Shown piece after piece: positions 44,328 through 52,358 of a stretch of DNA of 64,000 bases (position 1 is the first letter of the stretch; the number at the start of each line of letters is the position of its first letter). The notes beneath the pieces were generated by a model. The model searched no databases and had not been told where the DNA came from. It was given only the letters and a program-made list of their open reading frames with translations. A program made the position numbers and the translations under genes. Origin of the DNA: Bythopirellula polymerisocia (GTDB lineage: Bacteria > Planctomycetota > Planctomycetia > Pirellulales > Lacipirellulaceae); the NCBI RefSeq assembly GCF_007860015.1, contig NZ_SJPS01000004.1, positions 1 to 64,000 on the forward strand, in the 5' to 3' direction.

Positions 44328-44807
44328 GGCGGAGCTCTCTCTCATTTCGCGGTCTGCAGGATAGGACATTATTCACGTCTGCGATGCTAGCATTTGCGTT
44401 TCAAAGTGTCGAAATGTCCACTATCCAGGAAATGAAATTTCGGGCGAGGAAGTTGTCGGCGTGAGGAGAGAAACCTCCCGAGTTTGCCGTTTTTTCGGGG
44501 GTTCTAGACTGCCACAGCTACCCATATGGCACATTTTACCGGTTCGAGGCTCCTCTTCATTCTTTTTGTCAATAGCTAATAAGAAAAAACTTGACTTCAG
44601 GTTTCCTGTGGTAATAATCATAGCTCAAAGGTTGCACAAGCTAGGCAGTTACGTTTTTGGGAAGTGACCCCTTCCTGGTCTGCAAATGTCTGGCATTTAG
44701 TTGTAGTTGCGAGTTTTATTTCCTGTCGAGTTGGTCTCACCAGTTTCTTGGAGTGAGAACTTGGCCCCGCCGGGACCAACGCATGTTGTTGTAGGAGTGA
44801 AAAAGTT
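44328..44807. other. Non-coding gap
   Basis: 480 bp with no credible gene. An imperfect aacctcccga/tcgggggtt stem lies near 44470-44507. The 3' part serves as leader of the small gene at 44808. Confidence 0.45.
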
Positions 44808-45038
44808 ATGCCAGACCCAAAATTAAAGAATGTTTTCGAAGCGATCTTGAAGTATGGTCACGATGAGGATTTTGCTCCTCGCGTTGATGATCAGTTCAAG
44901 AGCACACAAGCTCCCGCCGGTTCCCGTGAAAAGCTGGAAGTTATGGCCGAGCGAATCCGTATGGGCCATCCCTTGTGGCATCAGGATGACCGGGCTGACT
45001 ACAGCGGTCTAACTGGAGCTGTCCGGCCCCGGGATTAG
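44808..45038 (+). CDS. Small conserved-looking hypothetical protein
   Basis: A 76-residue charged protein (KNVFEAILKYGHDEDFAPR, EKLEVMAERIRMGHPLWH) with no membrane segment. A ribosome site (taggag) lies 10 bases before the ATG, and a strong intrinsic terminator follows 42 bp after the stop codon, so it is a genuine single-gene transcript. Helical, basic/acidic composition suggests a small structural or binding protein. No family is recognised. Confidence 0.7.
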   Translation: MPDPKLKNVFEAILKYGHDEDFAPRVDDQFKSTQAPAGSREKLEVMAERIRMGHPLWHQDDRADYSGLTGAVRPRD

Positions 45039-45080
45039 TTCCTCGGGGGATTAGTTTCCCCTTATTTGGCAGAATCAAAT

Positions 45081-45122
45081 CGAGCCGTCCGGGAGTTTCC
45101 GGGCGGCTCGATTTGTTGTTTT
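45081..45122 (+). terminator. Strong intrinsic terminator
   Basis: cgagccgtccgg and ccgggcggctcg form a 12-bp stem with one wobble pair and loop gagttt, followed by atttgttgtttttc. It ends the transcript of the small gene at 44808. Confidence 0.85.
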
Positions 45123-45230
45123 TCTTATTCGGCGGGCGATGGCGGAGAGTGAAAAGAGTTGCGATAAGGTTCTGGCAAACAGACGCTAGCAGACACTGTC
45201 GGGGGGTCAATGTCTCAGTTGAGCAACCGC

Positions 45231-45449
45231 TCAGCCTGCTGCCTGGAGCTCGGAGAGCCCTGCTTCTATTGCGGCGGGAACGTTTTGCGGAGTTTTAGCA
45301 AAGGGCTCCAATTCATCGCGAAGGACCAATACATCTTTGGGTGCTTCAATTCCAATCCTGACTTTGTCTCCGCCGATACGTACAACGGTAATGACAATGT
45401 CGTCTCCGAGACGGATTCGTTCAGCTTCTTTTCTAGACAATACCAGCAT
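45231..45449 (-). CDS. csrA: Carbon storage regulator CsrA
   Basis: A 72-residue RNA-binding regulator of translation. It starts MLVLSRKEAERIRLGDDIVI, matching CsrA's first strands, and has the RIGIEAPKDVLVLRDEL segment that forms the RNA-binding face. The start at 45449 is set by a strong AGGAGGTG at 6-base spacing and by the family's invariant MLVLSR. A longer in-frame reading upstream is not part of the protein. The C-terminal extension is short. The ribosome site itself resembles a CsrA target. Confidence 0.96.
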   Translation of the reverse strand: MLVLSRKEAERIRLGDDIVITVVRIGGDKVRIGIEAPKDVLVLRDELEPFAKTPQNVPAAIEAGLSELQAAG

Positions 45450-45454
45450 CTGGC

Positions 45455-45480
45455 ACCTCCTTGTTAGACCCGTGTTGGGT
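45455..45480 (-). promoter_or_regulatory. Candidate CsrA autoregulatory site on the csrA leader
   Basis: On the transcript, ACAAGGAGGT (45464-45455) overlaps the Shine-Dalgarno sequence and differs from the ACARGGAUGU consensus at one position. A short hairpin, ACCC-AACAC-GGGT, sits just upstream (45480-45468). Binding of CsrA here would block its own translation; this is inference. Confidence 0.5.
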
Positions 45481-45577
45481 AATGTGTACTTATGTATAGT
45501 AATCGTAGTTAGGTAGTTCAGCAATTCCAGTTGGTCGCTAGGTGAAGGAGAATTTCTCGATTTGTTCTCTTGCCGTG

Positions 45578-45880
45578 CTAGCAAACCGTATCCTTGAGCG
45601 GAAGCTGTGGTGCTTCCTTCAGGCGAGTCCGCTGCACTCGCTCTCCTCGCGTCCCGTAAAACAGAATTGTGTTCGAATCTGTTTCCCAGATAGCTGAGAG
45701 CCTGACGGCCCGGGGCCCATGCAGGCAGAAATAAACTCCGCAGGGTTTGCCATCCCGTGTAAGCATTCTCACGGTCAGATGGCAACAATCACTTTTCAAC
45801 AGTTCCATTTGGCTAAGGGTTTCAACGACGTAACAACGAATTTCCTCAAAATTATGAATGCGTTCGTGGCGCTCCAGCAT
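45578..45880 (-). CDS. Hypothetical protein upstream of csrA
   Basis: A 100-residue protein, same strand as csrA with a gap of about 130 bp. It reads as a real soluble alpha/beta protein (EEIRCYVVETLSQMELLK, HGPRAVRLSAIWETDSNTIL, FYGTRGERVQRTRL). No family is assigned. Proximity suggests a link with csrA, for example cotranscription, but there is no functional evidence. Confidence 0.6.
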   Translation of the reverse strand: MLERHERIHNFEEIRCYVVETLSQMELLKSDCCHLTVRMLTRDGKPCGVYFCLHGPRAVRLSAIWETDSNTILFYGTRGERVQRTRLKEAPQLPLKDTVC

Positions 45881-46144
45881 TGAGATCGTTTGCCTCCACT
45901 GAAGTTAGGACGGATGATAGTTAAAAAATTCCCGTAAAGTAGTTTGGTAGAAATGGGTTGACTGGCGACAAGATTATTTATCGGCAAGATGTACCGAATA
46001 ATGAAGATGGGATGAGAGCAAAGAATAGTCGGAATATTTTCCAAAACACTCAAGTCTGTTGGGGGGAAATAAGGATTGAAAGAAACTCAGAAATGAGTGC
46101 TTGTGGGAGGTGGAAATCTTCCCAGGATTCTATGCATTCAATCC

Positions 46145-47200
46145 CTAAAACCTTTCCGCATCTTCCATTTCCCAGCTACTGGGTTGTCCCAATTGACGGG
46201 CAAGCTCGGCCAGTCTGGCTTGGGTAGTATTGGCCAGGGGAATGCTCCGTTCTACAACCAGCCAGCGGACCCAGTTGGCCGCCGACGAGATAAGGCCGCC
46301 GACAAGATAGGCTCCCACAGCGCGCCGCTCCTCGACAGTGAGTGGTCGAATTTTTCCATAGGCTTTCAGGAGCTCCTGGCGCTCGATCGGTTCACAATCG
46401 AAGCCACCTATGAGCCGTGCAAGATCACCGGCGATTGAATCGAAAGAGGTGGCCCCGAAGTCGATGATGCCGGTCACATTTTTTCCAGTAATAAGGATAT
46501 TTCCTGGGTGTACATCTCGTAGGCACCACTGCAAAGGGAGGGAAACTCTTGAACATTTTTCAACCGCAGCTAATGTCTCCGGCAGGGCTTTTTCAATCAT
46601 GCGGAGCATTTGTGCCATCGTCTCTCGAATATGCGAAGGGGGCTCGAGTTGGACTGCTTGAGAGAGTTCAGCTAGGTTGCCCTGCAGTAAGTTCGCAAGT
46701 ATTTTTTGTCTTAGGAGCAGTCCGGGTGGAGGACCAAATTGCGATTTATTTTCCCCGGAGTCGAAGCTGTTTGCCGCCAGGTGAAATTCGGCTAGCGCTT
46801 CGAAGGCTGCCCGGCGCTGCTGCGAATTGGAATTACGGTTGCTGAGAGGTTCACCGGACAGCCAAAGTGAGAGTTCCCACAAATGGCCCTCATGAGTAAT
46901 GAAGGAATCACCTCGCAAGGTCTTCTGTGGTATTGGAACAATGCGCAGCCCCGCTTGCCAGACGTGTTTAATTGCTCGGTGAATAGTCCGTAAATGGTCG
47001 GGGGCCGGATGATTAGGGGGCCAGCGTCGCAGGCAGAATTGCCGCCCTGCATGAGATATGCTCCAGATTTTCGCTCCGCTGAGGCCTCCAGAGATTGCTC
47101 TTATTTCCAGCGAATCACCCGCCGGGGTAATTCCCCAGTGGCTGAGGAGAGGAATTACGTCATCTTCGTCAAGATGCTTCTTCAAAAACTCTCCTTCCAC
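46145..47200 (-). CDS. Aminoglycoside-phosphotransferase-like kinase-fold protein
   Basis: A 351-residue protein of the APH/choline-kinase fold. The N-lobe motif is AISGGLSGAKIWSI, the catalytic loop is CLRDVHPGNILI, and the metal motif is GIIDFGA. The loop lacks the usual His two positions before Asp (HxDxxxxN becomes LRDVHPGN), though Asp and Asn remain. Substrate is unknown: such proteins phosphorylate small alcohols, sugars or antibiotics, and resistance should not be assumed. Divergent from the P-II gene across 121 bp. Confidence 0.82.
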   Translation of the reverse strand: MEGEFLKKHLDEDDVIPLLSHWGITPAGDSLEIRAISGGLSGAKIWSISHAGRQFCLRRWPPNHPAPDHLRTIHRAIKHVWQAGLRIVPIPQKTLRGDSFITHEGHLWELSLWLSGEPLSNRNSNSQQRRAAFEALAEFHLAANSFDSGENKSQFGPPPGLLLRQKILANLLQGNLAELSQAVQLEPPSHIRETMAQMLRMIEKALPETLAAVEKCSRVSLPLQWCLRDVHPGNILITGKNVTGIIDFGATSFDSIAGDLARLIGGFDCEPIERQELLKAYGKIRPLTVEERRAVGAYLVGGLISSAANWVRWLVVERSIPLANTTQARLAELARQLGQPSSWEMEDAERF

Positions 47201-47321
47201 TTCGTGGTGCAGGCTTCCAACCTGTAATACTAGCAGCCATGATGGCTGACCAACGTGCTTTGCCCGACGCCTTGCACAGGGTAAACTGGGAAACCTCTAA
47301 TTTACTCGGACTCTATGTGCT

Positions 47322-47669
47322 ATGAAACTCATTATCGCAGTAATTCAACCAATTAAGCTGGAGCTGGTGCTGCAAGCACTCAGGCGAATCGGCGTGACTC
47401 GGCTTAGTGTCTGTGATGCGATGGGCTTTGCTCGGCAACGTGGTCAGACGGAGACCTATCGTGGAAGCGAATATGCCACGAATTTGCTCAGAAAAGTGGA
47501 GCTGGAAATCGCAGTCAATGACGATTTCTTGGAGCGAACAATCGAGTGCCTGAAGCAGCAATGTCGGACTAGCGCAGAGGGGAATATCGGCGACGGAAAG
47601 ATCTTCGTGCTGCCGATGGAAGAATCCATCCAGGTGAGTGACTCTGCCCGTGGTCCGGGGGCGATTTAG
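47322..47669 (+). CDS. P-II family nitrogen regulatory protein
   Basis: A 115-residue trimeric signal protein that senses 2-oxoglutarate and ATP/ADP. The T-loop TYRGSEYATN has Tyr51 at the canonical uridylylation position. The B-loop EGNIGDGKIFVLPME with its ATP-binding residues is intact. No amtB or glnA neighbour is present, so whether it is GlnB- or GlnK-like cannot be decided. A degenerate receiver gene lies 47 bp downstream on the same strand, with a dispersed repeat between. Confidence 0.93.
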   Translation: MKLIIAVIQPIKLELVLQALRRIGVTRLSVCDAMGFARQRGQTETYRGSEYATNLLRKVELEIAVNDDFLERTIECLKQQCRTSAEGNIGDGKIFVLPMEESIQVSDSARGPGAI

Positions 47670-47674
47670 TTAGG

Positions 47675-47700
47675 GCTGTTAGTCGTTAGCTATTAGCCAG
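47675..47700 (+). repeat. gttagctattag dispersed repeat, single arm
   Basis: ggctgttagtcgttagct followed by attagcca, lying between the P-II gene and the receiver-like gene. It belongs to the same family as the copies near 5478-5571 and 54371-54476. Confidence 0.65.
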
Positions 47701-47716
47701 AATAATTCTTCAATCA

Positions 47717-48085
47717 ATGCCTATCGTTCTCGTTAGCCGTGATCTGATGCTTTCCTCGAAACTCGAGGGGGTGGCACGCTCACTCGGTCAAACGCTCAAG
47801 AGTGTAGGGTCAGGTGCGGCAGCGTTGGGAAATGCTGAAGAGCGCCAAGTGATCGTCGTTGATCTTGAACTCCCAGGTCTAGATATTGCTGCGTTGGTTA
47901 AAGGTATTAAAAATCGCACCCAACAGCCGGATAAAGTGATCGCTTATGCCCCTCACGTCCGCACTGAAAAACTCGCAGCGGCCAAGGAGGCGGGCTGCGA
48001 TCTGGTGGTCTCGCGGGGGCAAATCATGAGCGATGCGGAGTCGATTCTGCGCAGGTTTCTCGAAACAGATAACCCGCAGAACTAG
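47717..48085 (+). CDS. Degenerate receiver-like protein
   Basis: A 122-residue single-domain protein with the alternating sheet/helix pattern of CheY-like receivers (PIVLVSRDLMLSSKLEGVA, RQVIVVDLELPGLDIAALVK, KVIAYAPHVRTEKLAAAKEA). An Asp at 49 sits where the phosphoacceptor is expected. The acidic pair near the N-terminus is reduced to a single Asp in SRD, so phosphorylation is doubtful. It may bind a partner in an unmodified state. Following P-II at 47 bp suggests a shared transcript. Confidence 0.7.
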   Translation: MPIVLVSRDLMLSSKLEGVARSLGQTLKSVGSGAAALGNAEERQVIVVDLELPGLDIAALVKGIKNRTQQPDKVIAYAPHVRTEKLAAAKEAGCDLVVSRGQIMSDAESILRRFLETDNPQN

Positions 48086-48088
48086 CGA

Positions 48089-49372
48089 CTATTCGGCTGG
48101 TGTGCGACCCCGGGTAGAGAGATCTTCTGGCTCATGCTGCCCGTCCTGCGGGCCCGTCGGCAATGGGAGATGAGGCGAGCGAAGATCTTCACCTGGTTCG
48201 CCCACGATCTCATCTAATTCTGTAGAATCGACGTGATGCCGGAGAAGGAGATAGATTCCCACGCTAGCGCACCAGATAAATGCCAGCGGGTAGGAGTCCG
48301 CAAAGGACGCAAGCAGTCCTTTCCAGATATGGATTCCGCGGGCACCAGTAACGGCGGCCCCCGAGGAGGCCAATGGGTTGTCACTCTCAAGGGTTTGAGC
48401 GACCAATGCCGCCGTGCGTTCTGAACCGGCTCCCCAACTCACGGCCCAATCCGTGAGTTCGTTTCCAGCGGAAGCAAACCCAGCAACCATGAGATGCCCG
48501 AAGAAGCCCAACAGCGAGGCCACAGCCACGTAGAATCCTAACCGGAGAGGTCGTTGATACACGTATGCGGTCGCTCGACTTGCGGCGTCGAAGGCGTCAC
48601 TACGCTCAACCCCGATCGCGGCCCAAGCGAGAGGCCAGCCGAACCACAATGCGACGAGTACCACAGCCAGCAGGATCCCCCAGGCGAGATAAAGTCCCCA
48701 CAAAAGCCCTGCGATCAGCACAAAGAGATTGAGTCGCAAGAGCAGTCCCATCAACGCAAGTGGGAAAGCTACAAGAGCCGCGAAGAGCAAGCCAATCAGC
48801 GGCGCTCCAGCAGTAGCTGTCCACATGGTTGCTGCAGACTTGAGCGCAGCGAGCGGGTCGAGAGAATCACCTCGCGTCAGATAGCGGGCGGCGATGCGAG
48901 AGATTGCACCTCCGGCCAAAGCCCAGACACAGATTGCCCAGGCCCCGCATAAGAAAAGTTGACAGGCGAGCGACAGAGGTGTTTGGAGTCGAAAGATACG
49001 AAAAAACGGTGTTGAGAGCCAGTACCAGCCTTCGACAAGTGGTCCCAGATCCTGCTGAAGAAGGTGATTAGACACCCACAGAATAACAGGTCTTTCGCCC
49101 GAAACGGCGGCATCTGATAACGCTGACTGAAAGATTAACCCCTGGTGTAAATCGTCTGAGGAAGTGTCATCGAAAGCGATTCGTGGGAGATCGGCAGGTT
49201 CGCTGAATGTGCCTCCGATGAAGTGCCAACCACCCTGTGTAACAAGCACTCCGATCCAGGCGATCACCATTACCCGCAAAAAAAGACTGGCGCGAAGCGA
49301 CTTCACCAAGATTAGCCAAGGGAACAGCTCGCGCCAGCGGATTTCGTAGATCGATCCAGGGGGTTGCGACAT
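48089..49372 (-). CDS. Multi-pass membrane protein of unknown function
   Basis: A 427-residue inner-membrane protein with about eight hydrophobic segments (for example FLRVMVIAWIGVLV, CQLFLCGAWAICVWALAGGA, LLLRLNLFVLIAGLLWGLYL) and a proline-rich cytoplasmic tail. There is a periplasmic stretch after the first helix (residues ~45-110). No family is recognised. It is convergent with the receiver-like gene, with a gap of only 3 bp. Confidence 0.75.
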   Translation of the reverse strand: MSQPPGSIYEIRWRELFPWLILVKSLRASLFLRVMVIAWIGVLVTQGGWHFIGGTFSEPADLPRIAFDDTSSDDLHQGLIFQSALSDAAVSGERPVILWVSNHLLQQDLGPLVEGWYWLSTPFFRIFRLQTPLSLACQLFLCGAWAICVWALAGGAISRIAARYLTRGDSLDPLAALKSAATMWTATAGAPLIGLLFAALVAFPLALMGLLLRLNLFVLIAGLLWGLYLAWGILLAVVLVALWFGWPLAWAAIGVERSDAFDAASRATAYVYQRPLRLGFYVAVASLLGFFGHLMVAGFASAGNELTDWAVSWGAGSERTAALVAQTLESDNPLASSGAAVTGARGIHIWKGLLASFADSYPLAFIWCASVGIYLLLRHHVDSTELDEIVGEPGEDLRSPHLPLPTGPQDGQHEPEDLSTRGRTPAE

Positions 49373-49470
49373 CGGGTTGCCACCTTGCTAGGAGTGGGGT
49401 GCTAGTGCTCTACACGATTATAGAATGGCAGCGGAGGCAATCCTAATCAAGCAAGTTGGTCACGAATACC

Positions 49471-49650
49471 CTAGTTCCTCAACGTATCGTCGTCCGGTTC
49501 TTCATCATCTTCCGGATCGGCGATGCGAGGTAACGAATAGCCCTCCTCGAGCCAGCGGCCGATGTCGATCTGTCTACAGCGATCGCTGCAGAAGGGCATG
49601 GCTACCGTTTCATGTTGCTCGAACTGTGAATTGCAAATGGGGCAGTGCAT
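49471..49650 (-). CDS. yacG: DNA gyrase inhibitor YacG-like zinc protein
   Basis: A 59-residue protein. Four zinc ligands are visible: Cys3 and Cys6 (HCPICN), then Cys21 and Cys25 (PFCSDRCRQID). They are followed by the YacG signature GRWLEEGYSLPR and an acidic tail. YacG binds GyrB and inhibits gyrase. The start is the ATG at 49650. It stands alone, upstream of the membrane protein gene on the same strand, with 98 bp between. Confidence 0.88.
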   Translation of the reverse strand: MHCPICNSQFEQHETVAMPFCSDRCRQIDIGRWLEEGYSLPRIADPEDDEEPDDDTLRN

Positions 49651-49979
49651 TGTAAATCATTTTCTAGCCGGAGATGGACACGGATGAAACCCTGCGCGGC
49701 CCTTGGCCGAAACAAATTATAGAGTAAGAATTTAGACGCGGATGAACGCTGATCGGGCGGATTTTCGCGGAGTATACAAGAAGAGGAATCTTTTTAGATT
49801 CGCGCTTCATCCTCTAAATCTGCGTTTGTCCGCGTCTAATTTCCCCTCTTCAATCCCTGCTGGCAAAAGAATGTGCAGACTGCGAAGAATTGAATCATTA
49901 GCAGCATGGATATTGTTTGGCTTGCATTCTTCCTGTGTTTCATCAGTGAAAACCGTAGCCAAAAGTTCCGTGAGTCTTG
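49651..49979. other. Non-coding gap with long imperfect hairpin
   Basis: No gene is seen. The gap holds the cgcggatgaacgc inverted repeat described separately, and otherwise unremarkable sequence. Confidence 0.5.
49731..49840. repeat. Inverted repeat of the cgcggatgaacgc type
   Basis: tttagacgcggatgaacgct (49731-49750) and aaatctgcgtttgtccgcgt continuing ctaat (49816-49840) are imperfect reverse complements. An inner gaatct/agattc stem (49786-49801) makes a long nested hairpin. Short sequences of this form recur in planctomycete and verrucomicrobial spacers; a related copy lies at 52171-52259. Confidence 0.65.
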
Positions 49980-50306
49980 TTAAGAATCTTTCTTCGTTTG
50001 CTTTGCTGGAGACTCTTTTTTGGACTCGCTTCCCTTGTCAGAAGATTTTGATGATGACTTATCTGACTTGTCTGATGATTCGCTCTTGGGTTTGTCCTTC
50101 TCGGCACCTGATTTATAAGACTCGCTGCGGTAGTCCGTCTGGTAGAAGCCTGATCCTTTAAAAACCACGGCGGCTCCAGTGCCAAACAAGCGACGCAGCT
50201 TGGACTTCTTGCACTCGGGGCACTTGCGCTTCACTGGCTCAGAGATGGACTGAAACAGTTCAAACTCGTGGCCACATCCGTCACAAAGATAATCGTAGGT
50301 TGGCAT
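49980..50306 (-). CDS. FmdB family zinc-ribbon protein
   Basis: A 108-residue protein with an N-terminal zinc ribbon (CDGC at 8-11, CPEC at 29-32) in the FmdB pattern MPTYDYLCDGCGHEFE, and the GSGFY segment. The remaining half is a Lys/Ser/Glu-rich low-complexity tail. FmdB proteins are thought to regulate transcription or bind nucleic acid, but the role is not firm. It follows grpE by 86 bp on the same strand and may be part of the stress transcript. Confidence 0.88.
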   Translation of the reverse strand: MPTYDYLCDGCGHEFELFQSISEPVKRKCPECKKSKLRRLFGTGAAVVFKGSGFYQTDYRSESYKSGAEKDKPKSESSDKSDKSSSKSSDKGSESKKESPAKQTKKDS

Positions 50307-50392
50307 ATTGGATATTGATGTTGATTGAGGGTAACAATGGGCTTCCTAGTAATTGTAAGCCGGAGCTTGTGGATATCGATCAGTCCTACTCA

Positions 50393-50950
50393 TTAGGGAC
50401 CATCCGCTGGGCCGGTTGAGATGATCACCTGCGCGGGGCGGACGACCCGGTCGTGCAAGAGATAACCTACTTGGGCCACATGCGCAACGTGCTGAGCGGG
50501 GAATTCGTCGCTCGGTTGTTGCAGGATGGCTGCATGGAGATTGGGATCAAAAGCTTCCCCCAAGGCTGCCATGGGTTTGCAATGGTGTTGCTCAAGTGCA
50601 GTCAAAAGTTGCTGATGTACGAGCTTGAAACCTTCGAGCAAAGAAGTTGCTTCGCCAGATTTTACTGCGGCGTCGATAGCCCGTTCGATGTTGTCGACAA
50701 CCGGCAGGAGATCGCGGATCAATGGCATGGCCGCGTAACGCTGTTGGTCAGCGAGTTCCCGTGAGGTGCGGGCCCGCAGGTTTTCCATGTCTGCCTTCAG
50801 TCGGAGGACACGGTCTTTTTCTGCAGCTAGTTCGGCAGCCTCGGCGCTCTCGACTTCTTCGAAGTTCATAGATTCCAGTGCTTCGTCCTGCAATTCTTCT
50901 GCAGACGCCTCGTTATCGGGTCTATCTTTGGCAGATGGTTTCATGGCCAT
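50393..50950 (-). CDS. grpE: Nucleotide exchange factor GrpE
   Basis: A 185-residue cochaperone that releases ADP from DnaK. A charged N-terminal region is followed by a long coiled coil (AAEKDRVLRLKADMENLRARTSRE). Then comes the core PLIRDLLPVVDNIERAI and the DPNLHAAI segment, and the C-terminal beta wing RPAQVIIS. It is 22 bp downstream of dnaJ and almost certainly cotranscribed with it. DnaK itself is not in this window. Confidence 0.94.
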   Translation of the reverse strand: MAMKPSAKDRPDNEASAEELQDEALESMNFEEVESAEAAELAAEKDRVLRLKADMENLRARTSRELADQQRYAAMPLIRDLLPVVDNIERAIDAAVKSGEATSLLEGFKLVHQQLLTALEQHHCKPMAALGEAFDPNLHAAILQQPSDEFPAQHVAHVAQVGYLLHDRVVRPAQVIISTGPADGP

Positions 50951-50972
50951 CGGTCTGAATTCTCCTTGATGC

Positions 50973-52100
50973 TTATGATTCCGCTGTTTCGTGCTTAAAG
51001 TACTCTTTGACTTTGTCGAAGAAGCCTTTGCGTTCGGGCGCGACGTTTTTGTGCTCGATCTCAGCTAATTCTCGCAAGAGACGTTCCTCGTCGGCGGTGA
51101 GTTTCTTGGGGACCTCGATGTTGACTTGCACTAAGAGGTCGCCGAGGCCGACGATTCGTGGATCGGGGAGTCCCTCTCCTTCCAGGCGGAAGACGTCGCC
51201 CGACTGGCTACCTGGAGGCACTTCCACGGAACCGGGGCCACTGAGGGTCGGGACTTCCAATGTACACCCGAGAGCTGCTTGGGAGTATGTGATGGGGATG
51301 CGACAGATCAGGTGTCGGCCTTCGCGTTCGAACAGGGGATGCTGCAATACGGAGACAAAACAATAGCAATCGCCGGGAGGCCCGCCATTGGGGCTGGGTT
51401 CCCCCTGCCCGGTGATTCGCACCTGCATCCCTTCGTCGACACCGGCTGGAATCTGAACTTCGGCATGGACAGTCTTGAGTCGCTGTCCTGAGCCACGGCA
51501 AGAACGACATGGCGAAGTGACCGAGGAGCCTTCGCCGTGGCACGCTGGGCAAGCCGTCTGAACGCGGATGATGCCAGCCTGTTGGATGACCTGGCCCTGA
51601 CCACCGCAGTAGGAGCATTTCTCGCGCTTGCTTCCTTTACTGGCCCCCGACCCTTCGCAGACGTCGCACGGATCGTGGCGTTGGAATTCAACCGTTTTGC
51701 GGACTCCCTGGGCAGCTTCTTGTAGGGTGAGTGTGACTGTACAGCGAACATCGCGGCCCTTGCGGACTCGACTACGACGACTGCGGCCACCTCCAAACAG
51801 GTCGCCAAAGATGTCACCGAATGCAGAGAAGATATCCTCCACGTCGGAGAAATGACCGGCCCCACCGTGACCGTTTAAACCCGCATGTCCAAAGCGGTCG
51901 TAACGGGCTCGCTTATCTGAGTCGTGCAGAACCTCAAAAGCTTCGGAGGCTTCTTTGAATCGATCGATGGCCTCTTGGTCTCCGGGATTCTTGTCAGGAT
52001 GGTATGTGACGGCAAGCTTTCGATAGGCCGTTGCGATCTGGGCAGGCGACGCCGAGCGTTCGACTTGCAGCACCTCGTAATAGCATCGCTTTTCAACCAT
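50973..52100 (-). CDS. dnaJ: Chaperone DnaJ
   Basis: A 375-residue class I Hsp40. The J domain spans 6-72 with HPD at 34-36. A Gly/Phe-rich linker (75-108) precedes the zinc domain with four CxxCxGxG repeats (Cys145/148, 162/165, 184/187, 198/201), then the substrate-binding sheets (ISYSQAALG-type motif ITYSQAALGCTLEVPTL). All motifs are intact. It stimulates DnaK ATPase and delivers clients. It lies between groEL2 and grpE on one strand, with 258 bp and 22 bp spacing. Confidence 0.95.
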   Translation of the reverse strand: MVEKRCYYEVLQVERSASPAQIATAYRKLAVTYHPDKNPGDQEAIDRFKEASEAFEVLHDSDKRARYDRFGHAGLNGHGGAGHFSDVEDIFSAFGDIFGDLFGGGRSRRSRVRKGRDVRCTVTLTLQEAAQGVRKTVEFQRHDPCDVCEGSGASKGSKREKCSYCGGQGQVIQQAGIIRVQTACPACHGEGSSVTSPCRSCRGSGQRLKTVHAEVQIPAGVDEGMQVRITGQGEPSPNGGPPGDCYCFVSVLQHPLFEREGRHLICRIPITYSQAALGCTLEVPTLSGPGSVEVPPGSQSGDVFRLEGEGLPDPRIVGLGDLLVQVNIEVPKKLTADEERLLRELAEIEHKNVAPERKGFFDKVKEYFKHETAES

Positions 52101-52170
52101 GGATCAAGTATCTCGCGATTTAAGTCGTGCGTGGAAGAGCAGTTTTGCGGGAGGAAAGAAATGGGCCGCG

Positions 52171-52259
52171 GAGAATCGCAGATTTTGCAGATGATCGCGG
52201 ATATAAACCAAGAGCAAAATTACTCCAATCCGCGATAATCCGTTTAATCAGCGTTTCTC
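52171..52259. repeat. Imperfect long hairpin between groEL2 and dnaJ
   Basis: Arms of 32 bp, 52171-52202 and 52228-52259 (gagaatcgcagattttgcag against atccgcgataatccgtttaa), pair with about seven mismatches. The sequence belongs to the cgcggat repeat family and could end or attenuate transcription between groEL2 and dnaJ. Confidence 0.6.
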
Positions 52260-52358
52260 AGTGTTCTATTTCTTCTCATCCTGATCTTCCCGACACGCAA
52301 CCGGGCCACTGGCAAATTGCCGAGCGGCCCGATGGCGAATCTTCAATGCGGGGTGCGA

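Noticed and set aside
44470..44507. Terminator after the YjbQ/small gene interval
   Set aside because: The stem is imperfect and not followed by a T-tract on either strand, and no gene ends there.
45450..45788. Upstream extension of the csrA frame
   Set aside because: CsrA starts at the invariant MLVLSR with a strong Shine-Dalgarno; the extension overlaps another supported gene.
46145..47200. Antibiotic-resistance gene
   Set aside because: The APH-like fold covers many kinases; there is no resistance-gene context or specific similarity to call resistance.
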